Source: Streptomyces hygroscopicus
GTDB taxonomy: Bacteria > Actinomycetota > Actinomycetes > Streptomycetales > Streptomycetaceae
Direction: 5' to 3'
DNA length: 64,000 nt
NCBI RefSeq assembly: GCF_026168105.1
Contig: NZ_LBMW01000005.1
Location: forward strand, 186,001-250,000
Shown: in pieces, positions 26,722 through 35,217 of the stretch
How positions within the stretch are numbered: position 1 is the first letter of the stretch
Layout of the letters: every line of letters starts with the position of its first letter
The notes under the pieces: model-generated
Told to the model about the DNA's origin: nothing
Seen by the model: only the letters and a program-made list of their open reading frames with translations
The model's database searches: none
Translations under genes and position numbers: made by a program

Positions 26722-28185
26722 TCAGCCCTTCAGGGACGCCATCCACGTCTCGACCTCGTCGGAGCGCCGCGGAAGGCCCGCCGAGAGGTTCCGGTTGCCG
26801 TCGTCCGTCACCAGGATGTCGTCCTCGATGCGCACGCCGATGCCTCGGTACTCCTCCGGGACGGTCAGGTCGTCCGCCTGGAAGTACAGGCCCGGCTCCA
26901 CCGTGAGCACCATGCCCGGCTCCAGCGTGCCCTCCACATACGTCTCCGTCCGCGCGGCCGCGCAGTCGTGGACGTCCATGCCGAGCATGTGGCCCGTGCC
27001 GTGCAGGGTCCAGCGACGCTGCAGGCCCAGCTCCAGGACACGCTCCACCGGGCCCTCGACCAGGCCCCAGTCGACGAGCTTCTCGGCCAGGACGCGCTGT
27101 GCGGCGTCGTGGAAGTCGCGGTACTTGGCGCCCGGCTTCACAGCCGCGATACCTGCCTCCTGGGCCTCGTACACGGCGTCGTAGATCTTCATCTGGATCT
27201 CGCTGTAGGTGCCGTTGACCGGCAGCGTGCGCGTGACGTCCGCCGTGTAGTACGTGTGGGTCTCCACCCCCGCGTCCAGCAGAAGCAGGTCGCCGGAGCG
27301 GACCGGTCCGTCGTTGCGCACCCAGTGCAGCGTGCAGGCGTGCGGGCCCGACGCGCAGATGGAGCCGTAGCCGACGTCGTTGCCCTCCACGCGCGCGCGG
27401 AGGAAGAACGTGCCCTCGATGTAGCGCTCGGAGGTGGCCTCCGCCTTGTCGAGGACCCTCACCACGTCCTCGAAGCCGCGCACGGTCGAGTCGACGGCCT
27501 TCTGCAGCTCGCCGATCTCGAAGGCGTCCTTGACCAGCCGCATCTCGGAGAGGAAGACCCGCAGCTCCTCGTCGCGCTCGGCGGTCACCTTGTCGTGCAG
27601 CGACGCCTCGATGCCGGCGTCGTGGCCGCGGACCAGCCGGACCGGGCCGGTGGCCTCCTTCAGCTTCTGGGGCAGCTCGCGCACGTCCGAGGCAGGGATG
27701 CCGTGCAGTTGCTCAGCCTCGGCCAGCGAGTGGCGGCGGCCGACCCACAGCTCGCCCTGGCCGGAGAGCCAGAACTCGCCGTTCTCCCGGTTGGAGCGGG
27801 GCAGCAGATAGATCGTCGCCCTGTGGCCGTCCCCGGCCGGTTCGAGGACCAGGACGCCGTCCTCGGTCTGGTTGCCGGTGAGGTACGCGTACTCGACGGA
27901 GGCGCGGAAGGGGTACTCGGTGTCGTTCGAGCGGGTCTTCAGGTTGCCCGCGGGGATCACCAGACGCTCGCCAGGGAAGCGCGCGGAGAGCGCGGCGCGG
28001 CGGGCGGCGGTCTCGGCGGCTTGGGCGATCGGCTTCAGGTCGCGCAGCTCGGTGTCGGCCCAGCCGGCCTTCATGTTCTCGGCCAGCTCGTCGGACACGC
28101 CCGGGTACAGGCCGTTCTTGCGCTGCTTGATCGGCTCTTCGGTCTCTTCCGGGGTCTCCGGAGTGAGCTCGTCCGCCACGGTCAT
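26722..28185 (-). CDS. pepP: Xaa-Pro aminopeptidase (aminopeptidase P)
   Basis: The 487-residue protein starts at ATG 28185 (MTVADELTPETPEETEEP) after AAGGAGG. The N-terminal creatinase-like domain reaches to about residue 240; the C-terminal pita-bread domain has all five metal ligands in order: LLDAGVETHTYYTADVTRT (two Asp), GTGHMLGMDVHD (His), LTVEPGLY (Glu) and GVRIEDDILVT (Glu). It removes N-terminal residues before proline in the cytoplasm. It stands alone between MocR and the PP2C gene. Confidence 0.95.
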   Translation of the reverse strand: MTVADELTPETPEETEEPIKQRKNGLYPGVSDELAENMKAGWADTELRDLKPIAQAAETAARRAALSARFPGERLVIPAGNLKTRSNDTEYPFRASVEYAYLTGNQTEDGVLVLEPAGDGHRATIYLLPRSNRENGEFWLSGQGELWVGRRHSLAEAEQLHGIPASDVRELPQKLKEATGPVRLVRGHDAGIEASLHDKVTAERDEELRVFLSEMRLVKDAFEIGELQKAVDSTVRGFEDVVRVLDKAEATSERYIEGTFFLRARVEGNDVGYGSICASGPHACTLHWVRNDGPVRSGDLLLLDAGVETHTYYTADVTRTLPVNGTYSEIQMKIYDAVYEAQEAGIAAVKPGAKYRDFHDAAQRVLAEKLVDWGLVEGPVERVLELGLQRRWTLHGTGHMLGMDVHDCAAARTETYVEGTLEPGMVLTVEPGLYFQADDLTVPEEYRGIGVRIEDDILVTDDGNRNLSAGLPRRSDEVETWMASLKG

Positions 28186-28289
28186 CCTCCTTGGATACGG
28201 CACTGGGCCTCCCCCATCGTACGGTCGTACGGAAGGGGGCCCAGGGCCGGAAGGCCTGTTACCGGGCACTCACACGCGGGGCTCCGGAC

Positions 28290-29807
28290 TCACTCGAACC
28301 GCGCCGCCAGCAGCACCACGTCCTCCGTGCTCTCCATCTGGTCCAGCCCCTCCGGCAGCACCGTCCGCAGGATGTGGTCGGCGACCGCTCCCGGGTCGGC
28401 GCGCACCGGCCTCGGTACGCTCGCGGCCGCCGCGTGCAGCCGGGCGAAGGCACGGTCCAGGGGGTCGCCGGTGCGCTGCAGCAGTCCGTCGGTGTAGAGC
28501 AGGACGGTTTCGCCGGGTTCCGCGGTCAGTTCGACGCTCGGCGCCTCCCAGCAGGCCAGCATCCCCAGGGGTGCCGACAGCGATGTCTCCACGAACTCCG
28601 TGCGCCGCCGTCCGATCAGCAGCGGCGGGCTGTGCCCGGCCCCGGCGAGGGTGAGCTTGCGCAGCTGGGGCTCGCAGTAGGCGAACAGGGCGGTGGCCGA
28701 GCGAGCCGGTTCGGTGAGCCTCAGGAGCAGCTCCAGGTCGGAGAGGACCGCCACGGGATCCTCCCCTTCCATCACGGCGTAGGCGCGCAGCGAAGCCCGC
28801 AGACGGCCCATTGCGGCGACCGCGCTGGGCCCCGACCCGGTGACGGAGCCGACCGCGAGACCGAGCGCGGCGTCGGGCAGCGGCAACGCGTCGTACCAGT
28901 CGCCGCCCCCGCGTGGACCGGTGCGGCGCCGCGCGGCGAGCTGGACGCCGGGGACCCTGGGCAGCCGGGCGGGGAGCAGTTCCTCGGAGATCGTCGCCAT
29001 GCACGCGCGCGTGCGCTCGATCTCGACCATCCGCGCCACGTGCTCGGCGGCGTAGCGGGTGTACAGACCGGCGAGGTAGCGCTGGCGCTCGACCGGTTCG
29101 GCCGGTTCGTCGTAGAGCCATACGGCGGCACCCAGGCGGTCGGCCGTCTCCGTGGACAGGGGGAGCGCGTAGCTGGCGGCGTAGCCGAGACGGGCGGCCA
29201 CCTCGCGGTGGCGGGGGTCGAGGCCGTCCTCGGCGAGCAGGTCGGGTTCGGCGATCTCGCGCTCACCGCCCGGCAGCCCGTCCAGGATCCTGCCGTACGA
29301 CATGGAGCTGCGCGGCACGGTCTCGATGTGCCCGAGGTCGGCACGGGCCAGGCCGAGGCCGATCGTGGTGTCGGGGCCGAGTCCGTCGTGCGGCTCCAGG
29401 ACGACGAGACCGCGCCGGGCACCCACGAGGGCGGCTCCGGCACGCAGCACTTCCTCGAGCGTTTCGGCGAGTGAGTCCGTACGCGCCAGGCGCTCGGTGA
29501 GTTCGTGAAGAGTCGTGAGGTCCGAGACCCAGCCGGCGAGGCGGTCCTGGAGGAGGGCTCCCGGGCCGACGACGGACGGCGAGGTGGCCGAGGGGACGTC
29601 CGTGGCGGCAGGCGTCGGCGCGACAGTGTGTGCGGGCGATGGAACCGTTGAATCGATTCCAGCCACTTTCGGAGGGTGAGGGGCGTTCATGGCGTCCGGC
29701 TCTCGGACCGGCGCGTATTGCTCGATAGCATCGCAAACCCCCATGTCAATCTGCGCCGCTAGCAGTGTCTCCACATGTACACGCACTCGAGAGGGGATGT
29801 CCAGCAT
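28290..29807 (-). CDS. GAF-PP2C (SpoIIE-type) phosphatase with altered metal motif
   Basis: The 505-residue protein starts at ATG 29807 (MLDIPSRVRVHVETLLAAQ) with AAGAGGAC upstream. A GAF domain occupies about 95-260 and a PPM/SpoIIE domain about 275-505. GGDWYDALPLP and LLYTDGLLQ are conserved. The metal motif that normally reads GDVxGHG is VGSVTGSG here, so the Asp and His are Ser, and the late DD reads ED. Active relatives dephosphorylate anti-anti-sigma proteins. This member may be weak or a pseudophosphatase. An alternative start is MNAPHPPK about 40 residues in. Confidence 0.88.
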   Translation of the reverse strand: MLDIPSRVRVHVETLLAAQIDMGVCDAIEQYAPVREPDAMNAPHPPKVAGIDSTVPSPAHTVAPTPAATDVPSATSPSVVGPGALLQDRLAGWVSDLTTLHELTERLARTDSLAETLEEVLRAGAALVGARRGLVVLEPHDGLGPDTTIGLGLARADLGHIETVPRSSMSYGRILDGLPGGEREIAEPDLLAEDGLDPRHREVAARLGYAASYALPLSTETADRLGAAVWLYDEPAEPVERQRYLAGLYTRYAAEHVARMVEIERTRACMATISEELLPARLPRVPGVQLAARRRTGPRGGGDWYDALPLPDAALGLAVGSVTGSGPSAVAAMGRLRASLRAYAVMEGEDPVAVLSDLELLLRLTEPARSATALFAYCEPQLRKLTLAGAGHSPPLLIGRRRTEFVETSLSAPLGMLACWEAPSVELTAEPGETVLLYTDGLLQRTGDPLDRAFARLHAAAASVPRPVRADPGAVADHILRTVLPEGLDQMESTEDVVLLAARFE

Positions 29808-30288
29808 TGTCCTCTTGGGATTCCTGGTGTCCGTGGGGCATTCCTACTCTCTTACGCGCCAGCAAAGTTGGCTTAAAACTGCCTCGGGTATCGCCGTATT
29901 GCGGTCGACTGGCCTTGTTCGACGGAGCGTCACAGCGGTCGTGATGGGTACGTACTCGGTGAAGGCCAGGGGTGGCTGGGGACCACCCGGAACCTGGCGC
30001 AGGACCCGGGCGTCTTAACCACCGATGACCGAGCCCCATCCTCCCGTGGTGGAGGCGGCGAGTAAGAGCGGGACGGCAAATCGCCAGGCGCCGCCACCCC
30101 ACGCCATGCCCATGCTTGTGATGGGCGCAGTATGGACGCGGACGCAGCCAACGCTCGGCCCATAGGGGTTCCCCCTGTCCAGGACAGGGGTGTGATGCGC
30201 CAGCAGGTACGCACAGTGAAGTGATCGACACATGGTGTGATGTGGTCCTCGGTGTTGCCAGGCGTGCAACGGAAAGGAACGAGCGCTC
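29808..30288. other. Divergent intergenic region with a near-perfect palindrome
   Basis: No convincing gene is seen between the phosphatase and Prim-Pol-like genes. It is somewhat less G+C rich near 29820-29880, which fits promoters for the minus-strand gene. The outstanding element is the inverted repeat at 30172-30190, listed separately. Confidence 0.55.
30172..30190. promoter_or_regulatory. 19-base palindrome, candidate operator
   Basis: CCCCTGTCC-A-GGACAGGGG is a perfect inverted repeat with one central base. It lies 100 bases upstream of the Prim-Pol-like gene and is not followed by a T run. An operator or a hairpin in the 5' leader are both possible. Confidence 0.5.
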
Positions 30289-30954
30289 ATGCGCGAGATC
30301 CTCGGAAGGCGACGCAGGCTCCTGTCCAGGCGGAATGACGGGAGGCCTGACATGATCAGCGCGGCCCTGACCTTCGCGACGGAATGGCAGTGGCCCGTTC
30401 TCCCGGGTGTGGCCCCGGACCCGCGGGGGCTCGCCCGCTGCGGATGCCCTGACCCGGAGTGCACGGTGCCCGGCGCGCACCCCTTCGATCCCGGGCTGTT
30501 CGCGGCGACCACCGACGAGCGCATGGTGCGCTGGTGGTGGTCCAACCGGCCGTCCGCACCGATCGTGATGGCCACCGGGGGCAGGGCGCCGTGTGCGGTG
30601 AGCCTGCCTGCCCTCGCGGCCTCGCGGGCTCTCGCCGCACTTGACCGTCAGGGCATGCGCCTCGGCCCGGTGGTGGCGGCACCGCACCGCTGGGCGATCC
30701 TCGTGGCGCCGTACTCCATGGAGCAGTTGGGCGAGCTGCTCTACGCCAAGGACTTCGTCCCCGGGTCGCTGCGCTTTCACGGCGAGGGCGGCTATCTGGC
30801 GCTGCCCCCGTCCGGGACCGGCCACGGCGAGATCCGCTGGGAGCGCGCGCCGCTGCCCGGCTCCGCCTCGCCCTGGGTGCCCGATGTGGAGGCGGTCGTG
30901 GACGCCGTCGTGGAAGCCCTCACTCGTACGGGTGTGAGCGCCCCCGAGTTGTAG
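30289..30954 (+). CDS. Prim-Pol-like protein lacking the catalytic DxD
   Basis: The 221-residue protein resembles the N-terminal bifunctional DNA primase/polymerase domain: CPDPECTVPGAHPFDPGLFAATTDERMVRWWW matches the usual conserved stretch with the tandem Trp, followed by APIVMATGG. Where active members have a strand ending in a DxD metal pair, this one has CAVSLPALA, so catalysis is doubtful. A Cys pair pattern CGCPDPEC could bind zinc. It may be a degenerate paralogue with a regulatory or DNA-binding role. The related gene at 40584 keeps the DxD. Confidence 0.78.
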   Translation: MREILGRRRRLLSRRNDGRPDMISAALTFATEWQWPVLPGVAPDPRGLARCGCPDPECTVPGAHPFDPGLFAATTDERMVRWWWSNRPSAPIVMATGGRAPCAVSLPALAASRALAALDRQGMRLGPVVAAPHRWAILVAPYSMEQLGELLYAKDFVPGSLRFHGEGGYLALPPSGTGHGEIRWERAPLPGSASPWVPDVEAVVDAVVEALTRTGVSAPEL

Positions 30955-31010
30955 GGGTGTCGGGCGCGCGGCGGACAGGGCGCCCGTGATCGGCGGATAT
31001 CTTCGGCCTC

Positions 31011-31658
31011 ATGCTGATTCGTCCTGGGGGACGCGGGAATCTGGGGCACGAGAGCGACGCGCCGGGCCGTGGCCGGCCCGACCCCCGCAGGGTGCGATTG
31101 CTCGCGCTCATGGGCGTGGTGACGGTCGTGGCCGCACTGCCGATCGCCGTCGCGTCCGCCGGACCGGTGGGCGACAGGTCCGCCGTGCCGGTCGGGGACG
31201 AGGCCGCGGGGCCGCTCGGCGACGCGGGCCGCGCCGCGACCCGCGCACCCGCGCACGATGACGCGAAGAGGCCGGTCTCCTCCGGCTCACCGATGCTGGG
31301 CACCGGTCTCGCCACCGCCGTCCGCTGTGGTCCCCAACTCTCCTCCCTCGACGGCATCGAGGCGCAGACCTGCGTCGTGACGCAGGGGCGGGAGACCTGG
31401 GCGCGCACGTACTACCGCAACGCCACCGGTGCGACGCTGAGTTCCGTCCTGAGCTTCATGGGGCCCGGTGGGCGCAGCGTCGAAATGCACTGTGCGGTGA
31501 GCGCCGCGGACGATCCGGAGACCTGTGAGACGCCACGGCAGCACGTGGTGGGTGACACGGGGGCGTACTCGGCCGTCGCGGAGTTCGCCGGGGGCGACGG
31601 GAGCGGGCCGCTGCTGCTGCGCTCGGGAAGTGACTCCGTCGAGCCGGATGGACAGTAA
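31011..31658 (+). CDS. Hypothetical membrane-anchored or secreted protein
   Basis: The 215-residue protein has a basic N-terminus (about 30 residues, RGRPDPRRVR), one hydrophobic segment LLALMGVVTVVAALPIAVA, then an outside domain with four Cys (VRCGPQLSSL, AQTCVVTQG, EMHCAVSA, PETCETP) that could form two disulfides. No known domain is recognised. The first part after the helix is a Gly/Ala/Val linker with a partly repeated VGDxxA pattern. A strong hairpin follows the gene. Confidence 0.75.
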   Translation: MLIRPGGRGNLGHESDAPGRGRPDPRRVRLLALMGVVTVVAALPIAVASAGPVGDRSAVPVGDEAAGPLGDAGRAATRAPAHDDAKRPVSSGSPMLGTGLATAVRCGPQLSSLDGIEAQTCVVTQGRETWARTYYRNATGATLSSVLSFMGPGGRSVEMHCAVSAADDPETCETPRQHVVGDTGAYSAVAEFAGGDGSGPLLLRSGSDSVEPDGQ

Positions 31659-31722
31659 CTCTACGGTCCAGCAGGGCAGTTGAGGACACCACGGTGACGG
31701 AGCGCCTGCGGACATGGAAAGA

Positions 31723-31760
31723 CCCGGTTGCTGGCGACGGGGGATGCACCAGCAACCGGG
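31723..31760. terminator. 12-bp inverted repeat, transcription terminator
   Basis: CCCGGTTGCTGG (31723-31734) and CCAGCAACCGGG (31749-31760) pair perfectly around a 14-base loop. It lies 65 bases after the stop of the secreted protein gene and between convergent genes, so it may work in both directions. Confidence 0.75.
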
Positions 31761-31830
31761 CTACTGGAACCGTAACAAGAGATCGGCGGTTCGCAAATTC
31801 GATCTCGGCTATTCGGACACGGATTTACCC

Positions 31831-31900
31831 GTCACAACGACGACTTGTGACAGGAGTCACCCGCGACGAGACTCCTGCACCAGCTGACCGGTCGGTCAGC
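31831..31900. terminator. Two further hairpins between convergent genes
   Basis: GTCACAA (31831-31837) pairs with TTGTGAC (31845-31851), and GCTGACC (31883-31889) pairs with GGTCAGC (31894-31900). The second starts 15 bases beyond the stop of the minus-strand SEC-C gene and probably ends its transcript. Confidence 0.5.
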
Positions 31901-31914
31901 CGAAGGGCTGTGCC

Positions 31915-32904
31915 TCAGCTGAGCGTCACCTGTCGGTTGGTCAGCCCGCCGCGTGCCCGGCGCTCCTCCGCCGTGAGCGGTGCGTCCGACGCCAGGGCAG
32001 CCGCGAGACGCTCTGCGAACTCGGCCGCCGGCTTCTCGACATCGTCCGCGCTCATCCCGCTCGGCAGGTCCCAGACCGGCACGGTGAGCCCGTGCGCGCG
32101 GAAGGAGCCGACCAGGCGCGTGCCTTCGCCGAGGCTCGACCGCCCGGCCGCGTGCAGCCGCGCGAGAGCGTCCAGAAGCTGCTCCTCGGGGTGCGGCATG
32201 ACCCATCGCAGATGGTTCTTGTCCGGGGTCTCGCACCAGTATGCGGCGTCCACGCTCTGGAGCTTGACGGTGGGGATGGCGGCCGCGTTGGCCCGCTCCA
32301 GGGAGGCGGCCACCTCCGGCGTCGCATGCTCCGCGTCCGGGACCCAGAACTCGAAGCCGCTGTGCACGACTGGCTCGAAGGTGCCTTCCGGGTCGAGCAG
32401 ATCCTGGAGCCGCGGGCTGTCGGACGGCGCGCGGCGGCCCTGGACGGGGGTGCCCGGTTCGGCGGTGAGGGCGCGCTGGAGGGTGTCCGCGAGGTCGCGG
32501 CTGATGTCGCCCGACGCCGTGTCGTTCTGCAGGCCGAGCAGGACCGAGCCGTCGTCGCGGCGCAGCGCGGGCCACGCCATCGGCAGGACCGTGGCCAACG
32601 TGACCGCGGGGACGTCTGCGGGGAGGCCGCCCCTGAGCTTCAGCTCGACGGTCGCCGCCGGCACCAGCTCGCGCAGCGCCACCCAGTCGCACTCGCCGGG
32701 AAGCCCCTCGAACGGTCGCTGCACCAGCTCGGTAACCGCGTGCGCGGCCTCACGACCGTGACACGCCTTGTAGCGGCGGCCGCTGCCGCAGGGGCAGGGC
32801 TCCCGCGCGCCGACGACCGGAATGCTCCCATCAGCGCCTACGGCGCGGGCACCCTCGGTGAGCTGCGGGCGCTTGGCCTTGGTCTGGGTTCGCTTCTTGG
32901 CCAT
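31915..32904 (-). CDS. SEC-C motif protein (DUF5926 type)
   Basis: The 329-residue protein starts MAKKRTQTKAKRPQLTEG. Near residue 40 it has the SecA-like zinc motif EPCPCGSGRRYKACHG (three Cys and His). The rest, from VTELVQRPFEGLPGECDWVA to the end, is the conserved actinobacterial DUF5926 domain of unknown function. SEC-C motifs bind zinc and often ribosomal or nucleic-acid partners. The ATG at 32904 is chosen since the motif is near the start in relatives; longer readings add biased residues. A perfect DnaA box (32980-32988) lies upstream. Confidence 0.9.
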   Translation of the reverse strand: MAKKRTQTKAKRPQLTEGARAVGADGSIPVVGAREPCPCGSGRRYKACHGREAAHAVTELVQRPFEGLPGECDWVALRELVPAATVELKLRGGLPADVPAVTLATVLPMAWPALRRDDGSVLLGLQNDTASGDISRDLADTLQRALTAEPGTPVQGRRAPSDSPRLQDLLDPEGTFEPVVHSGFEFWVPDAEHATPEVAASLERANAAAIPTVKLQSVDAAYWCETPDKNHLRWVMPHPEEQLLDALARLHAAGRSSLGEGTRLVGSFRAHGLTVPVWDLPSGMSADDVEKPAAEFAERLAAALASDAPLTAEERRARGGLTNRQVTLS

Positions 32905-33390
32905 CGTGGGTGTCTCCCGGTTACGGCTCGTTTCGTACTGGCGCGAGCCTAGCCGTTTGTACGACGCCCGAAGGGATCCTGTGGACAACGCACCGAGTCG
33001 TCGCCGGAACGGGCTTCGCTCCAGGTCGGCAACATCTGTCCGAGGGCGTCGCGGCGTCCTACGAGCGTGTCGGGGACGGTCCTGGCCGTCCCGGTCGGTC
33101 CGGGCTCCCGGCCCGGGCTCTCCCGGCTGGTTCGGGCTCTCCCGGCCGATTCCGGCGCTCTCGGGGCGGACCGCCTGGGCGCCGGGGCGGAGACCATGAT
33201 CCGAGCCGTTTCCGTCTGAGCCGTTTCCGTAGGAGCCGTCTCGGTCCGAGCCGTCTCGGTCCGAGCCGTCTCGGTCCGAGCTGTCTGGGTCGGGACCGTC
33301 TCACTCGGGCGGGACCGTCTCACTCGGGACCGTGGCAGGGACCCGCTTCACTCGGGGTCCGTCTCGCTCCGTACCGTGGCACGGGCCGTC
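32905..33390. other. Intergenic region with a DnaA box and a tandem repeat
   Basis: A DnaA box TGTGGACAA at 32980-32988 lies near the SEC-C gene promoter. From 33203 there is a 15-base tandem array, listed separately. No gene is credible: the reading frames over the repeat merely translate it. Confidence 0.6.
33203..33292 (+). repeat. 15-base tandem repeat, six units
   Basis: Units start at 33203, 33218, 33233, 33248, 33263 and 33278. The central three are identical, GAGCCGTCTCGGTCC. More degenerate copies (GGACCGTCTCACTCG) continue to about 33335. The array lies just downstream of the stop codon of the minus-strand ATPase gene. Confidence 0.85.
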
Positions 33391-33933
33391 TCAGTCGAGG
33401 TTGTCGAACGCGTCCGCGAAGTCCAGATCGGGCAGCTGCGCCACGGAGGGCGCTGTGACGCGCGTAGCGAAGTCGTCGCGACGGTGCGCCGAGACGGCGT
33501 CGTCCTGGACGACGACCCAGACCGTGACCTCGCCGTGGACGTCGTCCCGGACGCCCCAGTCCTTGGCCAGTGCCGTGATGATGTTCAGCCCGCGGCCGCC
33601 GCGGGCGGTGACCGAGGGTGTCGAGGGAACGGGACGAGTGGGGCCCCCGCCGTCCGTCACCTCGACCGTGAGCCGACCGGAGGTGTCCACACGCCACGCG
33701 GCGCGCACGTCCCCGTCCCCGGTCAGGCTGCCGCCGAGTGGTCTGCCATGGCGACACGCATTACTGAGTAGTTCCGAAAGGATCAATACGGCATCGTCGA
33801 TGACCGTTTCCGACACGCCGCCCGTACGCAGTTGATCGCGCATCCGGTGTCGTGCCTCCCCCACGCCCGCAGGACCATGGGGTACGGCCATGCTCGACGA
33901 CGTGGGCACCTCCTGTGCCACCACCAACGCCAC
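33391..33933 (-). CDS. ATP-binding regulatory protein (SpoIIAB/RsbW-like HATPase)
   Basis: The start GTG at 33933 is set by the strong site AAGGAGGT 7 bases before it, giving 180 residues (VALVVAQEVPTSSSMAVPHG); longer in-frame starts such as 34071 lack such a site. GHKL motifs are ILSELLSNACRHGRPLGG (N box), VEVTDGGGPTRP (G1) and RGGRGLNIITALAKDWG (G2). Family members bind ATP and act as anti-sigma or serine kinase modules. The C-terminal 35 residues are acidic (LPDLDFADAFDNLD). No partner is next to it. Confidence 0.85.
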   Translation of the reverse strand: MALVVAQEVPTSSSMAVPHGPAGVGEARHRMRDQLRTGGVSETVIDDAVLILSELLSNACRHGRPLGGSLTGDGDVRAAWRVDTSGRLTVEVTDGGGPTRPVPSTPSVTARGGRGLNIITALAKDWGVRDDVHGEVTVWVVVQDDAVSAHRRDDFATRVTAPSVAQLPDLDFADAFDNLD

Positions 33934-34126
33934 CCCCGAGACCTCCTTCGCCCCACGCCACGGTGTGGATGCCCCATAGGACTGGACCGGAAACCGACCC
34001 CTGTCCGTCCACCGACGCACTCGTCCTGGGCGAACACTTTCTGAACGCGCCGGAGCACTCTCCGTAATCATCCGGCGGGATCCCAGCCGCTTTGAGGAGG
34101 AATGCGCAGGGGAGGGCGTGCGCAGC

Positions 34127-34936
34127 TCAGCGGTCGAGCCGGCGCAGCACCGCGCGCGGGCGGTTGGTGATGATGGCGTCGACACCCAGCTCCACGCAGA
34201 GATCGACGTCCTCGGGCTCGTCCACCGTCCATACGTGCACCTGGTGACCGGCCCGCTTCAGCCGCTGGATGTACGCCGGGTGGCTGCGCACGATCCGCAT
34301 CGAAGGGCCCGCGATCCGGACACCCGCGGGCAGTCGTCCGTCGCGCAGACGAGGTGAGAGGAACTGCAGCAGGTAGACCGTCGGCAGGTGCGGGGACGCG
34401 GACCGCACTCGGTGCAGCGAGCGCGCCGAGAAGCTCATGATCCGTACCGACGACTCGCTCGGGGACTCCGGGGCGTCCAAGCCGAATCGCTTCAGCAGGA
34501 TCAGTAGCCGTTCCTCGACCTGCCCGGCCCAGCGAGTCGGATGTTTCGTCTCGATGGCCAGGTCGATGGGGCGTCCGGCGTCGGCGACGAATTCGAGCAG
34601 ACGCTCCAGCGTGAGGACGGAGGTGTCCTCGGGGTCCTGCGGCCGGTGCTCCCAGTCGGGCTCCTCGTCGCGGCTCTTCCAGGAGCCGAAGTCCAGGGCG
34701 GCCAGGTCGGCGAGCTCCAGGGCGGAGACCGCGCCGCGGCCGTTGGACGTACGGTTGACTCGCCGGTCGTGGACACACACGAGGTGTCCGTCCGCGGTCA
34801 GCCTGACGTCGCACTCGAGGGCGTCGGCACCGTCCTCGATCGCCTTCTTGTACGCGGCCAGGGTGTGCTCCGGGGCCTCTTCGGAGGCTCCCCGGTGGGC
34901 GACCACCTGGATCGGGTGCTGTCGTGCATGGGTCAC
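34127..34936 (-). CDS. Glycerophosphodiester phosphodiesterase
   Basis: The 269-residue cytoplasmic-type GDPD has VVAHRGASEEAPEHT at the N-terminus (catalytic His and Arg), ALECDVRLTADGHLVCVHD (Glu, Asp, second His) and IDLAIETKHP. The C-terminus has HVWTVDEPEDVDLCVELGVD and ITNRP, as expected. It hydrolyses glycerophosphodiesters to glycerol-3-phosphate and an alcohol. No signal peptide is seen. The gene is divergent from the HtrA-like protease. Confidence 0.94.
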   Translation of the reverse strand: MTHARQHPIQVVAHRGASEEAPEHTLAAYKKAIEDGADALECDVRLTADGHLVCVHDRRVNRTSNGRGAVSALELADLAALDFGSWKSRDEEPDWEHRPQDPEDTSVLTLERLLEFVADAGRPIDLAIETKHPTRWAGQVEERLLILLKRFGLDAPESPSESSVRIMSFSARSLHRVRSASPHLPTVYLLQFLSPRLRDGRLPAGVRIAGPSMRIVRSHPAYIQRLKRAGHQVHVWTVDEPEDVDLCVELGVDAIITNRPRAVLRRLDR

Positions 34937-35217
34937 CGCGTCATGGTGCCACCGTCAGAGGGAAAGTGTGGGGTCGGAAGGCGACGCCGGAGCATCGGCG
35001 AGGTGTCGGGAATGCAGATTTTTGTTCGGAAAGGTCAGATATAAAGGTAGGTCAGGGACCCACAGCCACCGCTTATGGTGCCCTGACGTCCCGTGGGAAA
35101 AGCTTGACGGCGTACAAAAGGACATGCACAGCTGAAGCGCGCCCGACGCCGCGCAGGGCGAATGAGTGTGGCCGAGTGCGACCCAAGAAGAACAGCCGTG
35201 GAACGAGGAGAAGAGCT

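Noticed and set aside
32949..33323. Small minus-strand protein over the 15-base repeat
   Set aside because: It consists mostly of the translated repeat and lacks a start with ribosome site or any domain.
34034..34185. Longer N-terminus for the ATPase gene at 33391
   Set aside because: The upstream part is Arg/Ser-rich without a ribosome site, whereas GTG 33933 has AAGGAGGT at ideal spacing.
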